From Paracidovorax wautersii (GTDB lineage Bacteria > Pseudomonadota > Gammaproteobacteria > Burkholderiales > Burkholderiaceae_C), in NCBI RefSeq assembly GCF_031453675.1, contig NZ_JAVIZX010000001.1, positions 4,238,001 to 4,302,000 on the forward strand: a DNA stretch of 64,000 nt, given 5' to 3'. The translations under genes and the position numbers were made by a program. How positions within the stretch are numbered: the first letter of the stretch is position 1; each line of letters starts with the position of its first letter. Positions 26,062 to 34,381 of the stretch are shown here, piece by piece. The notes beneath the pieces are model-generated. The model saw only the letters and a program-made list of their open reading frames with translations. It did not search any database and was not told where the DNA came from.

Positions 26062-26637
26062 TTAGATCTTGCCGACCAGATCCAGGGAAGGCGTCAGCGT
26101 CTTGGCGCCTTCCTTCCACTTGGCGGGGCACACCTGGCCAGGGTTGGCGGCGGTGAACTGGGCAGCCTTCAGCTTGCGCAGGGTTTCCGACACGTCGCGG
26201 GCGATTTCGTTGGAGTGGATTTCCAGGGTCTTGATCACGCCATCGGGGTTGATCACGAAGGTGCCGCGCAGTGCCAGGCCTTCTTCGGGGATGTGCACGC
26301 CGAAGGCGTTGGTCAGTTGGTGCGTCGGGTCGCCGACCAGGGGGAACTTGGCCTTGCCCACGGCGTCGGACGTTTCGTGCCACACCTTGTGCGAGAAGTG
26401 CGTGTCGGTGGTCACGATGTAGACCTCGGCACCGGCCTTCTGGAATTCGGCGTAGTTGTCGGCCGCGTCTTCGATCTCGGTGGGGCAGTTGAACGTGAAG
26501 GCTGCAGGCATGAAGATCAGCACCGACCACTTGCCCTTCAGGCTCTCTTCGGTCACGGTGATGAACTCACCCTTGCCGTTGCGGTTCACGAAAGCTTCGG
26601 TCTTGAAAGGCTGGACTTGGGTATTGATCAGGGACAT
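26062..26637 (-). CDS. ahpC: Alkyl hydroperoxide reductase subunit C (peroxiredoxin)
   Basis: Typical 2-Cys peroxiredoxin that reduces hydrogen peroxide and organic hydroperoxides, recycled by AhpF. The protein is 191 residues. The peroxidatic cysteine is C51 in AAFTFNCPTE and the resolving cysteine is C170 in GQVCPAKW. TDTHFSHKVWHE and the ALRGTFVINPDGVIK strand are standard. The ATG at 26637 (MSLINTQVQPF) is the conserved start. The upstream A/T-rich region has an OxyR-like spacing of ATAG and CAAT groups (26709-26745). Confidence 0.97.
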   Translation of the reverse strand: MSLINTQVQPFKTEAFVNRNGKGEFITVTEESLKGKWSVLIFMPAAFTFNCPTEIEDAADNYAEFQKAGAEVYIVTTDTHFSHKVWHETSDAVGKAKFPLVGDPTHQLTNAFGVHIPEEGLALRGTFVINPDGVIKTLEIHSNEIARDVSETLRKLKAAQFTAANPGQVCPAKWKEGAKTLTPSLDLVGKI

Positions 26638-26708
26638 TGCTGTTTCCTTGGTGAGGGTTGGACTGAAAGACAAGACTGAAGTCTAGGCCCATTCCCGCCA
26701 TCAATCCA

Positions 26709-26745
26709 ATTAATTGAACACATGATTTCAATTGACCCAGACTAT
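26709..26745 (-). promoter_or_regulatory. Possible OxyR site upstream of ahpC
   Basis: Minus strand: ATAG, 7 bases, CAAT, 7 bases, ATGT, 7 bases, TAAT. This keeps the four-block, 7-base spacing of the OxyR site (ATAG-N7-CTAT-N7-ATAG-N7-CTAT) with 11 of 16 block positions matching. It is 72-108 bp from the ahpC start. The match is moderate and rests mainly on spacing and context. Confidence 0.35.
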
Positions 26746-26913
26746 TCAAAACCGCACTGCGATCCGTAACCCTTTGCATGGCGCGGAGCAGGCTTCAAAC
26801 AAGAACGCGACTCAGCATCACACGCACGCAGACCGCATGGACGGGGACTTGGCTTGCCGGGCATGACCTGCATCAGGAACAATGCGGGCAACCACACACT
26901 ACAGGAGAGCCCC

Positions 26914-27390
26914 ATGAAAGGCGACGATCAGGTCATTGCCCATCTGCAGGCCCAGCTCAAGAACGAACTCACGGCCATCAACCAGTATTTCCTGCATTAC
27001 CGGATGCTCAAGCACTGGGGCTTCGACAAGCTGGCCAAGAAGGAGTATGACGAGTCCATCGGTGAGATGAAGCACGCCGACAAGATCATGGACCGCATCT
27101 TCATGCTGGACGGCCTGCCCAATCTGCAGGATCTGGCGAAGCTGCAGGTCGGCGAAGACGTCCCGGAGATCCTCGAATGCGACCTGCGCTCCGAACTCGG
27201 CGCCCAGGCCACCATCAAGGCCGGCATCGCCCACTGCGAGAAGGTGCTGGACTATGTCTCGCGCGATCTGCTGCAGGGCATCCTGGACGATACGGAAGAG
27301 CACATCGACTTCCTGGAAACACAGCTCGCCCTGATCGGCCAGGTGGGCGTGCAGAACTACCTGCAGTCGCAAATGGGCGACGAGGACTGA
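26914..27390 (+). CDS. bfr: Bacterioferritin
   Basis: Iron-storage protein forming a 24-subunit shell with haem between subunit pairs. The protein is 158 residues, aligning without gaps to the E. coli protein. Haem ligand M52 is present in EMKHADK. Ferroxidase ligands E18, E51, H54, E94 and H130 are in place. The usual E127 is replaced by threonine (DDTEEH, T127), so the diiron site may be altered unless E128 substitutes. The start at 26914 follows a good ribosome-binding site (CAGGAGA); an earlier in-frame ATG is less likely. It is divergent from ahpC. Confidence 0.95.
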   Translation: MKGDDQVIAHLQAQLKNELTAINQYFLHYRMLKHWGFDKLAKKEYDESIGEMKHADKIMDRIFMLDGLPNLQDLAKLQVGEDVPEILECDLRSELGAQATIKAGIAHCEKVLDYVSRDLLQGILDDTEEHIDFLETQLALIGQVGVQNYLQSQMGDED

Positions 27391-27942
27391 GCGGCGCCCA
27401 CGGCACGCCTGGTAGATCCCTCACGAGAGAGCGCTCCACGAAGACCGGAAACAGGTCACCACAAAAGAAAGAAAAAACGGGCTGCGGCCCGTTTTTTCAT
27501 GGGCTGCACGCCCTGCAGCCCCTGCGCCGCACCAGTGTGCGGCATCGTGCTAACAAATCCATAGCACATATGCGGCGTGGAAATTTCGGCATGAGCCCCG
27601 TTTTTCGCCTTCTTTCCAGCCTGTCGGGGCCTGGTGGAAATGTAAAAGTCGGGAGGGCTCTATTCCGGCCTGCCCAACGGCACGGAAACCCCGGGTACAG
27701 CGCCTGGATCGCGCACTGACGGGGTTTCAGAGGGAAGCCCCGCCCGGGAAGTTGAATAGCGACGGCGCTCCCGGACAGGCTTGTAAGGCAAATTCCTACA
27801 CAGCCGTGACCGCGACCAGACGCCACGCATTGCCGAACCCCGACTTAATTTTTGTTTGGCCCAAATTCACAATCCATTTCAACGGATCACGCAAGGCAGC
27901 ACACGCTGCGACAGCAAGGTCCGGTACTGGAAAGGATTGACC
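27391..27942. other. Long intergenic region before flhD
   Basis: The 552 bases hold the bfr terminator (27472-27497), a fragment of the dispersed repeat (GTGCTAACAAATCCATAGCAC near 27547-27567), and presumably the flhDC promoter. A small perfect inverted repeat TTTGG-C-CCAAA lies at 27855-27865, about 80 bp before flhD. Long, regulated leaders are usual for flhDC. I see no gene in it. Confidence 0.6.
27472..27497 (+). terminator. Bidirectional terminator after bfr
   Basis: AAAAAACGGGC-TGCG-GCCCGTTTTTT is a perfect inverted repeat with a T run on either strand. It lies 80 bp past the bfr stop. Confidence 0.85.
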
Positions 27943-28272
27943 ATGACCTCCGAACAACTTCTCGCTGAAATCCGCGAAGCCAACCTCACTTACCTGATGC
28001 TGGCCCAGACCCTGATCCGCCAGGACAAGGCGGAAGCTGTGTTCCGTCTGGGTCTGAACGAAGAGGCTGCCGACATCCTGGCAAGCCTGTCGGCAGCACA
28101 GGTGCTCAAGCTGGCCTCCCGCAACACGCTGCTGTGCAGCTTCCGCGTGGATGACAACCTGGTGTGGAGCCTGCTGACCAACCACAACACGCCGAAGAAG
28201 GCGATCAACGAAGCCACGAACACGCTACACGCCAACATCCTGATGGCCAGCCGCGTCTCCGAAGTGCTCTGA
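27943..28272 (+). CDS. flhD: Flagellar master regulator subunit FlhD
   Basis: With FlhC forms the activator complex that switches on class II flagellar genes. The protein is 109 residues, close to the family length. It shows the N-terminal helix EIREANLTYLMLAQTLIRQD, the central EEAADILASLSAAQVLKLAS helix, and the FRVDDNLVWSLL region with a preceding cysteine (LLCSF). The start at 27943 follows GGAAAGGATTGACC and gives the usual N terminus; an upstream in-frame ATG is unlikely. flhC follows 57 bp later on the same strand. Confidence 0.95.
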   Translation: MTSEQLLAEIREANLTYLMLAQTLIRQDKAEAVFRLGLNEEAADILASLSAAQVLKLASRNTLLCSFRVDDNLVWSLLTNHNTPKKAINEATNTLHANILMASRVSEVL

Positions 28273-28329
28273 GCCTGCGCCGCTGACGCACGCAGCCGCC
28301 CCACCCTTCTTCCTTTCCGAAAGCCCGCC

Positions 28330-28869
28330 ATGTCCGCACCCGTCAAGAGCGTTCTCAACGAATCCAAGCAGATCGAACGCGCCGCCATGCTGATCGAGAT
28401 GGGCGCCCGCATGCAGGTGCTGGAGTCGGAGACCACGCTGTCGTACGAGCGCCTGATCCGCCTGTACAAGGAGATCGCCGGCAAGTCGCCGTCCAAGGGC
28501 CAGCTGCCCTTCTCGACCGACTGGTTCCTGACCTGGCAGGAAAACATCCACAGCTCGCTGTTCCTCAACATCTACGAATACCTGTCCAAGGGCGTGGACC
28601 TGGATTCGGTGGAACTGCTGACGAAGGCCTACCGGCTGTACAACGAGCAGGTCGCTGCCGCCGAGATCGAGCCCCTGTTGTCCTTCACCCGCGCCTGGCG
28701 CCTGGTGAAGTTCGTGGACGCCGGCATGCTGACGCGCACCAAGTGCTCGCAGTGCAGCGGCCAGTTCGTGACCGAGCTGTACGAGAACCGCCACTTCACC
28801 TGCGGCCTGTGCAACCCGCCTGCACGCGCCGGCAAGAGCAAGAGCGCTGGCGCGCTGATGCTGCACTGA
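28330..28869 (+). CDS. flhC: Flagellar master regulator subunit FlhC
   Basis: DNA-contacting partner of FlhD in the flagellar master activator. The protein is 179 residues. The N-terminal helices include QIERAAMLIEMGARMQVLES and LSYERLIRLYKEIAGKSPSKGQLP, and the central part has DWFLTWQENIHSSLF. The C-terminal zinc site uses two pairs, TKCSQC and FTCGLC. The operon with flhD is the standard arrangement. The gene is followed by a copy of the dispersed repeat and an intrinsic terminator. Confidence 0.96.
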   Translation: MSAPVKSVLNESKQIERAAMLIEMGARMQVLESETTLSYERLIRLYKEIAGKSPSKGQLPFSTDWFLTWQENIHSSLFLNIYEYLSKGVDLDSVELLTKAYRLYNEQVAAAEIEPLLSFTRAWRLVKFVDAGMLTRTKCSQCSGQFVTELYENRHFTCGLCNPPARAGKSKSAGALMLH

Positions 28870-28882
28870 TCATTAGGAGTGT

Positions 28883-28935
28883 TTTTGGCCTGCAGCGCTT
28901 TCATTGATTTCGCCTGCAGCTACACAATCAATAGC
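28883..28935 (+). repeat. Dispersed intergenic repeat, copy D
   Basis: Degenerate copy of the 449-513 element after flhC: GGCCTGCAGCGC, TTCATTGATTTCG, CTGCAGCTACACAATCAATAGC. It lies directly before the flhC terminator. Confidence 0.45.
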
Positions 28936-28958
28936 ACATAGCGATTCGCAACCGCTGC

Positions 28959-28981
28959 AGCCCGGCCTCGTCCGGGCTTTT
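28959..28981 (+). terminator. Intrinsic terminator of flhDC
   Basis: AGCCCGG-CCTCGT-CCGGGCT (28959-28978) followed by TTTGCTTTT. It lies 90 bp after flhC and lacks any following gene on the plus strand. Confidence 0.8.
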
Positions 28982-29036
28982 GCTTTTGGGGCAGCCCGGG
29001 CCTTTTGAACCGCGCAAGGTAGGCGGTGCGGCGCCG

Positions 29037-29606
29037 TCAGTTGGCCAACAGCCCGCGCAGGCCCGCATCCATGGGCAGGCTGTAGTCGTAGGCCGCCACC
29101 ACGGCGTTGCCCAGCGGGTTGACCAATTTCAAGCTCACGTACACCGCCTGGGAAGACGCTGTATACGTTCCCACCACCACGGCCTGGGCGGACTGGGCCT
29201 GGCTCACCTCGCGCACATCGCGCGACAGCAGCAGCTCGCCCTGGCCGGGCCGCATGGCCAGCGTCTCGCGCAGGCGCAGCTCGGTCACGCGCACGCCGCG
29301 CTGGGCCAGGCGGCCGGCAACCTGCTCCGAGATCAGCCGGCCCAGCCGCGTCGATTCGGACAGCCGGTCTGCGTTCACGACCGTGGCGACCAGCACCGGC
29401 AGCGACGGATCGAGCGGCGGGCCCTGCAGCAGCGCGTCCGCGGCCTGGTAGCTGCTCTCCACCAGATCGACCGGGCCACTGCCCAGGGGCGGACCGTAGT
29501 AGTAGCGCGCGCAGCCCGTGGCGCCGGCGGCCGCGGCGGCCAGCAGCGCAGCCAGCGCAGCGCGGCGACCTCGGACCGAGGCAACGGGGGCGGGTGCCGC
29601 GGTCAT
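29037..29606 (-). CDS. FlgO-domain outer-membrane-associated protein
   Basis: A 189-residue lipoprotein-like protein. The N terminus has a hydrophobic stretch ALAALLAAAAAGATGC with a lipobox ending in Cys at about residue 32. The FlgO domain follows: DLVESSYQAADALL, LPVLVATVVNADRLSESTRLG, ISEQVAGRLAQRGVRVTE, and GTYTASSQAVYVSLKLVN. FlgO proteins are outer-membrane factors linked to flagellar stability and motility in Vibrio. Its ATG overlaps the stop of the lipoprotein gene upstream (ATGA), so both form one unit. Nearness to flhDC supports a motility link. Confidence 0.82.
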   Translation of the reverse strand: MTAAPAPVASVRGRRAALAALLAAAAAGATGCARYYYGPPLGSGPVDLVESSYQAADALLQGPPLDPSLPVLVATVVNADRLSESTRLGRLISEQVAGRLAQRGVRVTELRLRETLAMRPGQGELLLSRDVREVSQAQSAQAVVVGTYTASSQAVYVSLKLVNPLGNAVVAAYDYSLPMDAGLRGLLAN

Positions 29607-30286
29607 GGCGTCACCGCCCAGGTCTTGGTCGGCGTAGGCGCGGACAGCGGCAGCGGGATGCGCGCCTGGTAGAGCGCCGCATCGTCCTGCGCAATGGTGT
29701 AGACGGCCGAGGTGCGCACCAGGAACCGCTGGTCGCGCTCCAGCGAGGTGGTGACCAGGATCTCGGTGCGCATGGGGCCGGCATCCACCAGCGCCGCGGC
29801 GGGCACGGGGGCGTAGCCGGCAGGGTTGCGCACCACGACCACCTGCGGCGACAGCCGCGCGCCGCTGGACGTGAGGGTCGCGCCCGCGCGGTGCTGGACG
29901 ATCTGGGTGGTCACCGCCAGTTGCGCGGCGGCCGTCGGCTCGGATGACACCGTCACGCCGCGCTCCACCAGATGGGTGACCAGCAGCTGGCGGAAGCCGA
30001 GGTTGAAGTCGGACGCGTCGGGGCCCACGGCCACATGGATGGGATGCTCGCCGGCCGGCCACAGGCGCAGCCGGTCGGCCACATGCGCGGCCACGTCGTC
30101 GGCCATCACGTCCCAGTGGTGGGCCGCCCGCACGGTCTTCTGCGCCGACGGCGCATGGGCCTCTTCGCGGGGCAGGTCGGGCGTCGATGCAGTGCAACCC
30201 GCCGCCAGAACCAGCGCGCCCCAGGCGGCCAGCGGTCCCAGGGACCGGTATGTGATGGTACGCACGCGCTTTTCCTCCGATGGCAT
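29603..30286 (-). CDS. Lipoprotein coupled to the FlgO-like gene
   Basis: A 227-residue lipoprotein with the lipobox LVLAAGC ending at about residue 31. The mature protein has HHWDVMADDVAAHVADRL, the FNLGFRQLLVTHLVERGVTV segment and LAVTTQIVQHRAG, similar in layout to other FlgO-associated lipoproteins (a helix plus beta-sheet fold with a DNA-unrelated role). It is translationally coupled to the FlgO-domain gene. I do not recognise a named family. Outer-membrane location and a partner role with the FlgO protein are inferred. Confidence 0.7.
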   Translation of the reverse strand: MPSEEKRVRTITYRSLGPLAAWGALVLAAGCTASTPDLPREEAHAPSAQKTVRAAHHWDVMADDVAAHVADRLRLWPAGEHPIHVAVGPDASDFNLGFRQLLVTHLVERGVTVSSEPTAAAQLAVTTQIVQHRAGATLTSSGARLSPQVVVVRNPAGYAPVPAAALVDAGPMRTEILVTTSLERDQRFLVRTSAVYTIAQDDAALYQARIPLPLSAPTPTKTWAVTP

Positions 30287-30404
30287 GCGCGGATGCTAAG
30301 CGGATGGCGCAACGCGCATCGGCCGAACAGCGGGCCTTTCGGGGTGCAGCTTGGCGATTGCGGGATGGGGCGCCGCCCGCCGGGCGCACCGTAGCGGCTG
30401 CTAC

Positions 30405-30465
30405 TCATCAAAAATCATAGCGCATTGCGCTGATATCCATTGGCCTGGCGGCCGATTTCATTCAA
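30405..30465 (-). repeat. Dispersed intergenic repeat, copy E (inverted)
   Basis: Inverted copy of the 449-513 element between two divergent genes: ATCAAAAATCATAGC, GCATTGCGCTGATATCCA, TTGGCC, GGCCGATTTCATT. Confidence 0.55.
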
Positions 30466-30580
30466 TACGTTTCATGGGGAGTGCCCGGCCTGCAGCGCCG
30501 GCCATGCCGGCTGCGCGCACCCATGCGCCTGAGGAGCCCGCCTACGTGGCAGAGGGCTGCGGCAGCGGCACAATCCGCGC

Positions 30581-31909
30581 ATGCCAGAAATGCCCTCGCC
30601 GCCAGCGCCCACGCCCGAGCCTCCCCCTGCCGAGGCGCCCCCACCACCGCCGCCCGATGCGGCCGAGGCTGCAGACGCGGCGTCTCCGCCCGCGCCGCCA
30701 CCGGCCGCACCGCCGCCGCCAACCCCACCTCCGGCGCAGCCCGCCGCTGCCGCGTCTGCCGTGGAGGCGACGGCCACGGTACTGCCGCTGTCTGGCGATC
30801 CGTCCCAGCCGCGCGTGCTCCTGCACATGCCCGTGGATGTGCGCAGCGTCTCTCTCGGGCTGTTGACGCTGTTCGCCGCGGTCACGCTGCTGCACTGGGC
30901 CAGCGCCGTGTTCATTCCGCTGATGCTGAGTTTGCTGCTGACCATCGCCCTGCAGCCCGCCGTAGGCTTCCTGCACCGCTGGCACCTGCCACGCTGGCTG
31001 GCGGCGGGCCTGCTCTTGATCACCATCGTCACCAGCATCGGCGGGGCGGCGTGGTACCTTAGCGATGGCGCGGCGGAGCTGGTGGATTCCGTGCCCGTGG
31101 CCGCCCGCAAGGTGCGCGACGCCATGCGCCCGCACATGCGCGGCCCCAGCCCGCTGGACACCATGCAGAAGGCCGCGACCCAGATCGAAGAAGCAGCCAC
31201 GCAGAGCATTCCGCCGCAAACGCGCCGCGGCGTGCAGCGCGTGGTGATCGAACGGCCTCCGTTCAACATCCGCGACTATGTCTGGAGCGGCACGGTGGGG
31301 CTGATGTCGGCCGTCGGGCAGCTCACGGTGGTGATCTTCCTGACCTTCTTCTCGCTGGCCTCGGGCAACCTCTTCCGGCGCAAGCTCATGCGCATCGCCG
31401 GCACGAGCCTGGAGCGGCGCAAGATCACCATGGAGGTGCTGGACGACATCTCCGGCCAGGTCCAGCGCTACCTGCTCGTGCAGGTGTTCACCAGCGTGCT
31501 CGTGGGCATCGCCACGGGCTTGGCGTATGCCGCGCTGGGGCTGGAGAACGCCGCCGTCTGGGGCGTGGTGGCCGGGGTGCTCAACCTCGCGCCCTACATC
31601 GGCTCGGTGGTGGTGACGGGGGCTTCGGCGCTGGTGGCCTTCCTGCAGTTCGGCACGGTGGACATGGCGCTGGCCATCGGCGGTGCCTCGCTGGTGATCC
31701 ACACCATCGTCGGCAACCTCATCACGCCTTGGCTGACCAGCCGCACCAGCCGCATGAGCCCGGTCGCCGTCTTCGTGAGCGTGCTGGTATGGGGCTGGCT
31801 GTGGGGCCTGTGGGGCCTGCTGCTGGGCATTCCCGTGATGATGGCCGTGAAGGCCGTGTGCGACCGGGTGGACGACCTGCGCGTGGTGGGCGAAATGCTG
31901 GGCGACTAG
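30581..31909 (+). CDS. AI-2E-family transporter (PerM/TqsA-like) with proline-rich N terminus
   Basis: A 442-residue inner-membrane protein of the AI-2E exporter superfamily, so a permease of unknown substrate. The first 60 residues are almost only Pro, Ala and Glu, which is unusual and probably a flexible cytoplasmic tail. The membrane part begins near LGLLTLFAAVTLLHW, with paired N-terminal helices, a periplasmic or amphipathic domain at about 150-240, and the closing helices with ILNLAPYIGS-type (VLNLAPYIGSVV) and GWLWGLWGLLLGIPVMMAVK motifs. A start near the end of the tail is possible, but no better ATG is visible. Confidence 0.85.
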   Translation: MPEMPSPPAPTPEPPPAEAPPPPPPDAAEAADAASPPAPPPAAPPPPTPPPAQPAAAASAVEATATVLPLSGDPSQPRVLLHMPVDVRSVSLGLLTLFAAVTLLHWASAVFIPLMLSLLLTIALQPAVGFLHRWHLPRWLAAGLLLITIVTSIGGAAWYLSDGAAELVDSVPVAARKVRDAMRPHMRGPSPLDTMQKAATQIEEAATQSIPPQTRRGVQRVVIERPPFNIRDYVWSGTVGLMSAVGQLTVVIFLTFFSLASGNLFRRKLMRIAGTSLERRKITMEVLDDISGQVQRYLLVQVFTSVLVGIATGLAYAALGLENAAVWGVVAGVLNLAPYIGSVVVTGASALVAFLQFGTVDMALAIGGASLVIHTIVGNLITPWLTSRTSRMSPVAVFVSVLVWGWLWGLWGLLLGIPVMMAVKAVCDRVDDLRVVGEMLGD

Positions 31910-31925
31910 AGCCTCTTCAGGCCCT

Positions 31926-31960
31926 GGGCGCTGCGGCGGGCGCTGCGGCGGGCGCTGCGC
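31926..31960. repeat. Short tandem repeat
   Basis: The 12-base unit GGGCGCTGCGGC is repeated nearly three times. It lies between the stop of the AI-2E-family gene and the convergent YccS-like gene. Nothing else is visible in this interval. Confidence 0.7.
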
Positions 31961-32031
31961 GGGTAAAGCGCAGCCCAGCAAAAGCGAAAGTCCCATCCCA
32001 GGCGCCGGCCCGGGGCCAGGCCTCGCCGCGT

Positions 32032-34269
32032 TCAAGCGGCGCCTGTGTCCGGCTCCCGCGGCGTGCCCGCCAGCAGCTGCTGCGCCATGGCGCGCAGCGG
32101 CGTGATCTGCCGGCAGACCAATGCCAGCTGGGTCTGCAGCAACCGCAGGGTGTCGCCCTGGGTACCGGCCGCCTCTTCCAGCGCCCGCTCCAGCGCCTGC
32201 GCCATGGCGTCGGAGGCGCCGTCATCCCCTGCGGGCAGCGGCGCCCGCCCCTGCAGCGCCAGCGCAATGCCCTCGATCTGCTGGGCCGCATGGTCGGCCG
32301 CCCGCATCACCAGCGGGTCGTTGTCATCCGCCGCCAGGCGGTCGCGGTGCGCCCCCAGGGCCGACAGATAGTTCAGCAGCGTGTGCGACAGCACCAGCAT
32401 CTGCATGCCGGGGCGCGCATGGCGGCGCACCCAGCGCGGTTCCTGCAGCATGTGCGACAGCGTGGTGGACAGGGCCGCATCGGCGTTGTGTGCGGTGCGC
32501 CGCGCCAGGCGGTAATCCAGATCGTCCACCTTGCCCGTGGCGTACTGGGTCATGATCTCGCGCAGGTACAGCGCGTTGGTGAGCACCGCCTGCGCGGCCA
32601 CTGCGGCCAGCCGGCGGCCCTGCCAGTCGGGCAGCACCAGGAACATCGCCGCCGCCGCGATCGCGCTGCCGAGCAGCGTGTCCAGCAGCCGCGGCCAGAT
32701 CAGCGCATAGCCATCGCCCGTGCTCTGGTTGAAGCACATCAGCACCAGCAGCGTGATGGCCGCCGTGGCCGTCATGTAGCGCGTGGTGCGCGTGACGAAG
32801 AACAGCACGCCCGAGGCCACCGCGAACAGTGCCTGCAGGTGCAGGCTGGGAAACAGCCGCAGCAGCGCCCAGCCCGCCACCAGGCCGATGGCGGTGCCGG
32901 CGATGCGTTGCGTCACCTTGGACAGCGTGGCGCCGTAGGTGGGCTGGCACACGAACAGCGTGGCCAGCAGGATCCAGTAGCCGTGCGCCGGATCGGTCAC
33001 CTGCATGGCCGCATAGCCCACGGCCAGGGCCAGCGACAGCCGCACGGCGTGGCGCAGCAGCGGCGAGCGGGTGTGCAACTGCGCCCTGACGCGGGTCCAG
33101 GCGTCGGCCAGCGAACGGGGCGTACGGTCCAGCAGGCTGGTATCGCCGGGCCGCTCCCCTCCTTCGGGGTGCGCTGCCGCCTGCAGCTGCGCATCCAGCG
33201 TGGCCAGGTTGCGCGCCAGCGCGCGCAAGGAGCGCAGGGGCCTGCGCCAGACGGGCTGCTCCTGGCGCTCCAGGTAGGCGATGGAATCGTGCAGGTCGGC
33301 CATGGCGCGCTGGCCCTCGTCGCCCTGCACGAAGGGCCGGTGCAGCTGCAGCGCCTCGGCCAGCTGCGTGCAGGCCACGCCCTGCAGCTTGAGCACGCGC
33401 TGGCAGCGGTACAGCACGTCGCTGTGGAACAGCACATCGGCCCAGTCGTTGTAGTAATAGTGCGAGGAGCTGGCCCGCTCGTGGATGTCCTGCGCGATGA
33501 AGTACAGGTTCAGGTGGCGCAGCATGCGGCCTTCGGGCGCGTGGCGGCCCAGGCGGCTGAACAGGCTTTCCTTGGTGGTGTTGAGCGCCGCCACGACCTT
33601 GCCGTTGGTCTGCGCCAGCGCCAGGCGGCGGCGCTCCACGTCGATGGCACGCACCGGCTCGAACATGCCGGCCTTGAGCCGCAGATACACGCCCATCTGG
33701 CCGTACAGCCGCGCCAGGTTCTGCCGCACGGCCTGGTGCGGGAAGGCGGCGCACCAGGCCAGCGACAGCAGGCCGTACCAGGCCGCGCCCGCCAGCAGCA
33801 GCGCGGGCGTGTGCCACCAGGCACCGCCCGCCGCGTGCGCAGCGCCAGGCGCCACGCTGATGGCGGTGTACAGCGCCAGGATGACCGTGGCGGAGGCGAT
33901 GGCCCGGTAGCGCTCGCCGAGCGCCCCGAGCATGGTGAAGCCGAAGGTGGACAGCGCCAGCCCGGCGACGAACCACACCGGCCACGGCAGCAGCGCCTTC
34001 ACGGAGAACGCGGCCGTGGCGAAGCACGCGAGGGTGACCAGCAGCGCGCGCAGCCGGCCGCGCCAGCTGTCGTCGGTCTCGGCCAGCGCGCTGGCGATGA
34101 TGCCCAGAAAGAGGGGAATGACCAGCGGGACCCGGTCCAGCCACCAGCACAGCGCCATGGCGCCGCTGAGCGCCACGAACACCCGCAGGCTGTACACGAA
34201 CGCATCCTGCGCCCAGAGGCGCCGCAGCAACCCCGCGATTCCGTTTTCCACGATCTCGATCCCGTTCAC
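32032..34269 (-). CDS. YccS/YhfK-family (FUSC) membrane protein
   Basis: A 745-residue inner-membrane protein of the FUSC family, distantly related to aromatic-acid exporters. It has an N-terminal bundle of membrane helices (about 25-170), a cytoplasmic helical domain of about 230 residues with QAVRQNLARLYGQMGVYLRL and SSSHYYYNDWADVLFHSDVL, then a second bundle from about 415 (RHAVRLSLALAVGYAAMQ, GYWILLATLFVCQPTYGAT) and a C-terminal helical part. Those are YccS/YhfK motifs and length. Substrate unknown. It is 112 bp upstream of, and same-strand with, ppc, but probably independent. Confidence 0.88.
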   Translation of the reverse strand: MNGIEIVENGIAGLLRRLWAQDAFVYSLRVFVALSGAMALCWWLDRVPLVIPLFLGIIASALAETDDSWRGRLRALLVTLACFATAAFSVKALLPWPVWFVAGLALSTFGFTMLGALGERYRAIASATVILALYTAISVAPGAAHAAGGAWWHTPALLLAGAAWYGLLSLAWCAAFPHQAVRQNLARLYGQMGVYLRLKAGMFEPVRAIDVERRRLALAQTNGKVVAALNTTKESLFSRLGRHAPEGRMLRHLNLYFIAQDIHERASSSHYYYNDWADVLFHSDVLYRCQRVLKLQGVACTQLAEALQLHRPFVQGDEGQRAMADLHDSIAYLERQEQPVWRRPLRSLRALARNLATLDAQLQAAAHPEGGERPGDTSLLDRTPRSLADAWTRVRAQLHTRSPLLRHAVRLSLALAVGYAAMQVTDPAHGYWILLATLFVCQPTYGATLSKVTQRIAGTAIGLVAGWALLRLFPSLHLQALFAVASGVLFFVTRTTRYMTATAAITLLVLMCFNQSTGDGYALIWPRLLDTLLGSAIAAAAMFLVLPDWQGRRLAAVAAQAVLTNALYLREIMTQYATGKVDDLDYRLARRTAHNADAALSTTLSHMLQEPRWVRRHARPGMQMLVLSHTLLNYLSALGAHRDRLAADDNDPLVMRAADHAAQQIEGIALALQGRAPLPAGDDGASDAMAQALERALEEAAGTQGDTLRLLQTQLALVCRQITPLRAMAQQLLAGTPREPDTGAA

Positions 34270-34381
34270 CTGTCATTGAAGACGCCGCGGCATGCGGCGC
34301 CTGTCCCGCCCCGCTGGCCGGCACCCATGCCGGCAGCAAGTTCCGAGCCCGAGCCCCCACCGGGGCGCATATGGCGGGCCG

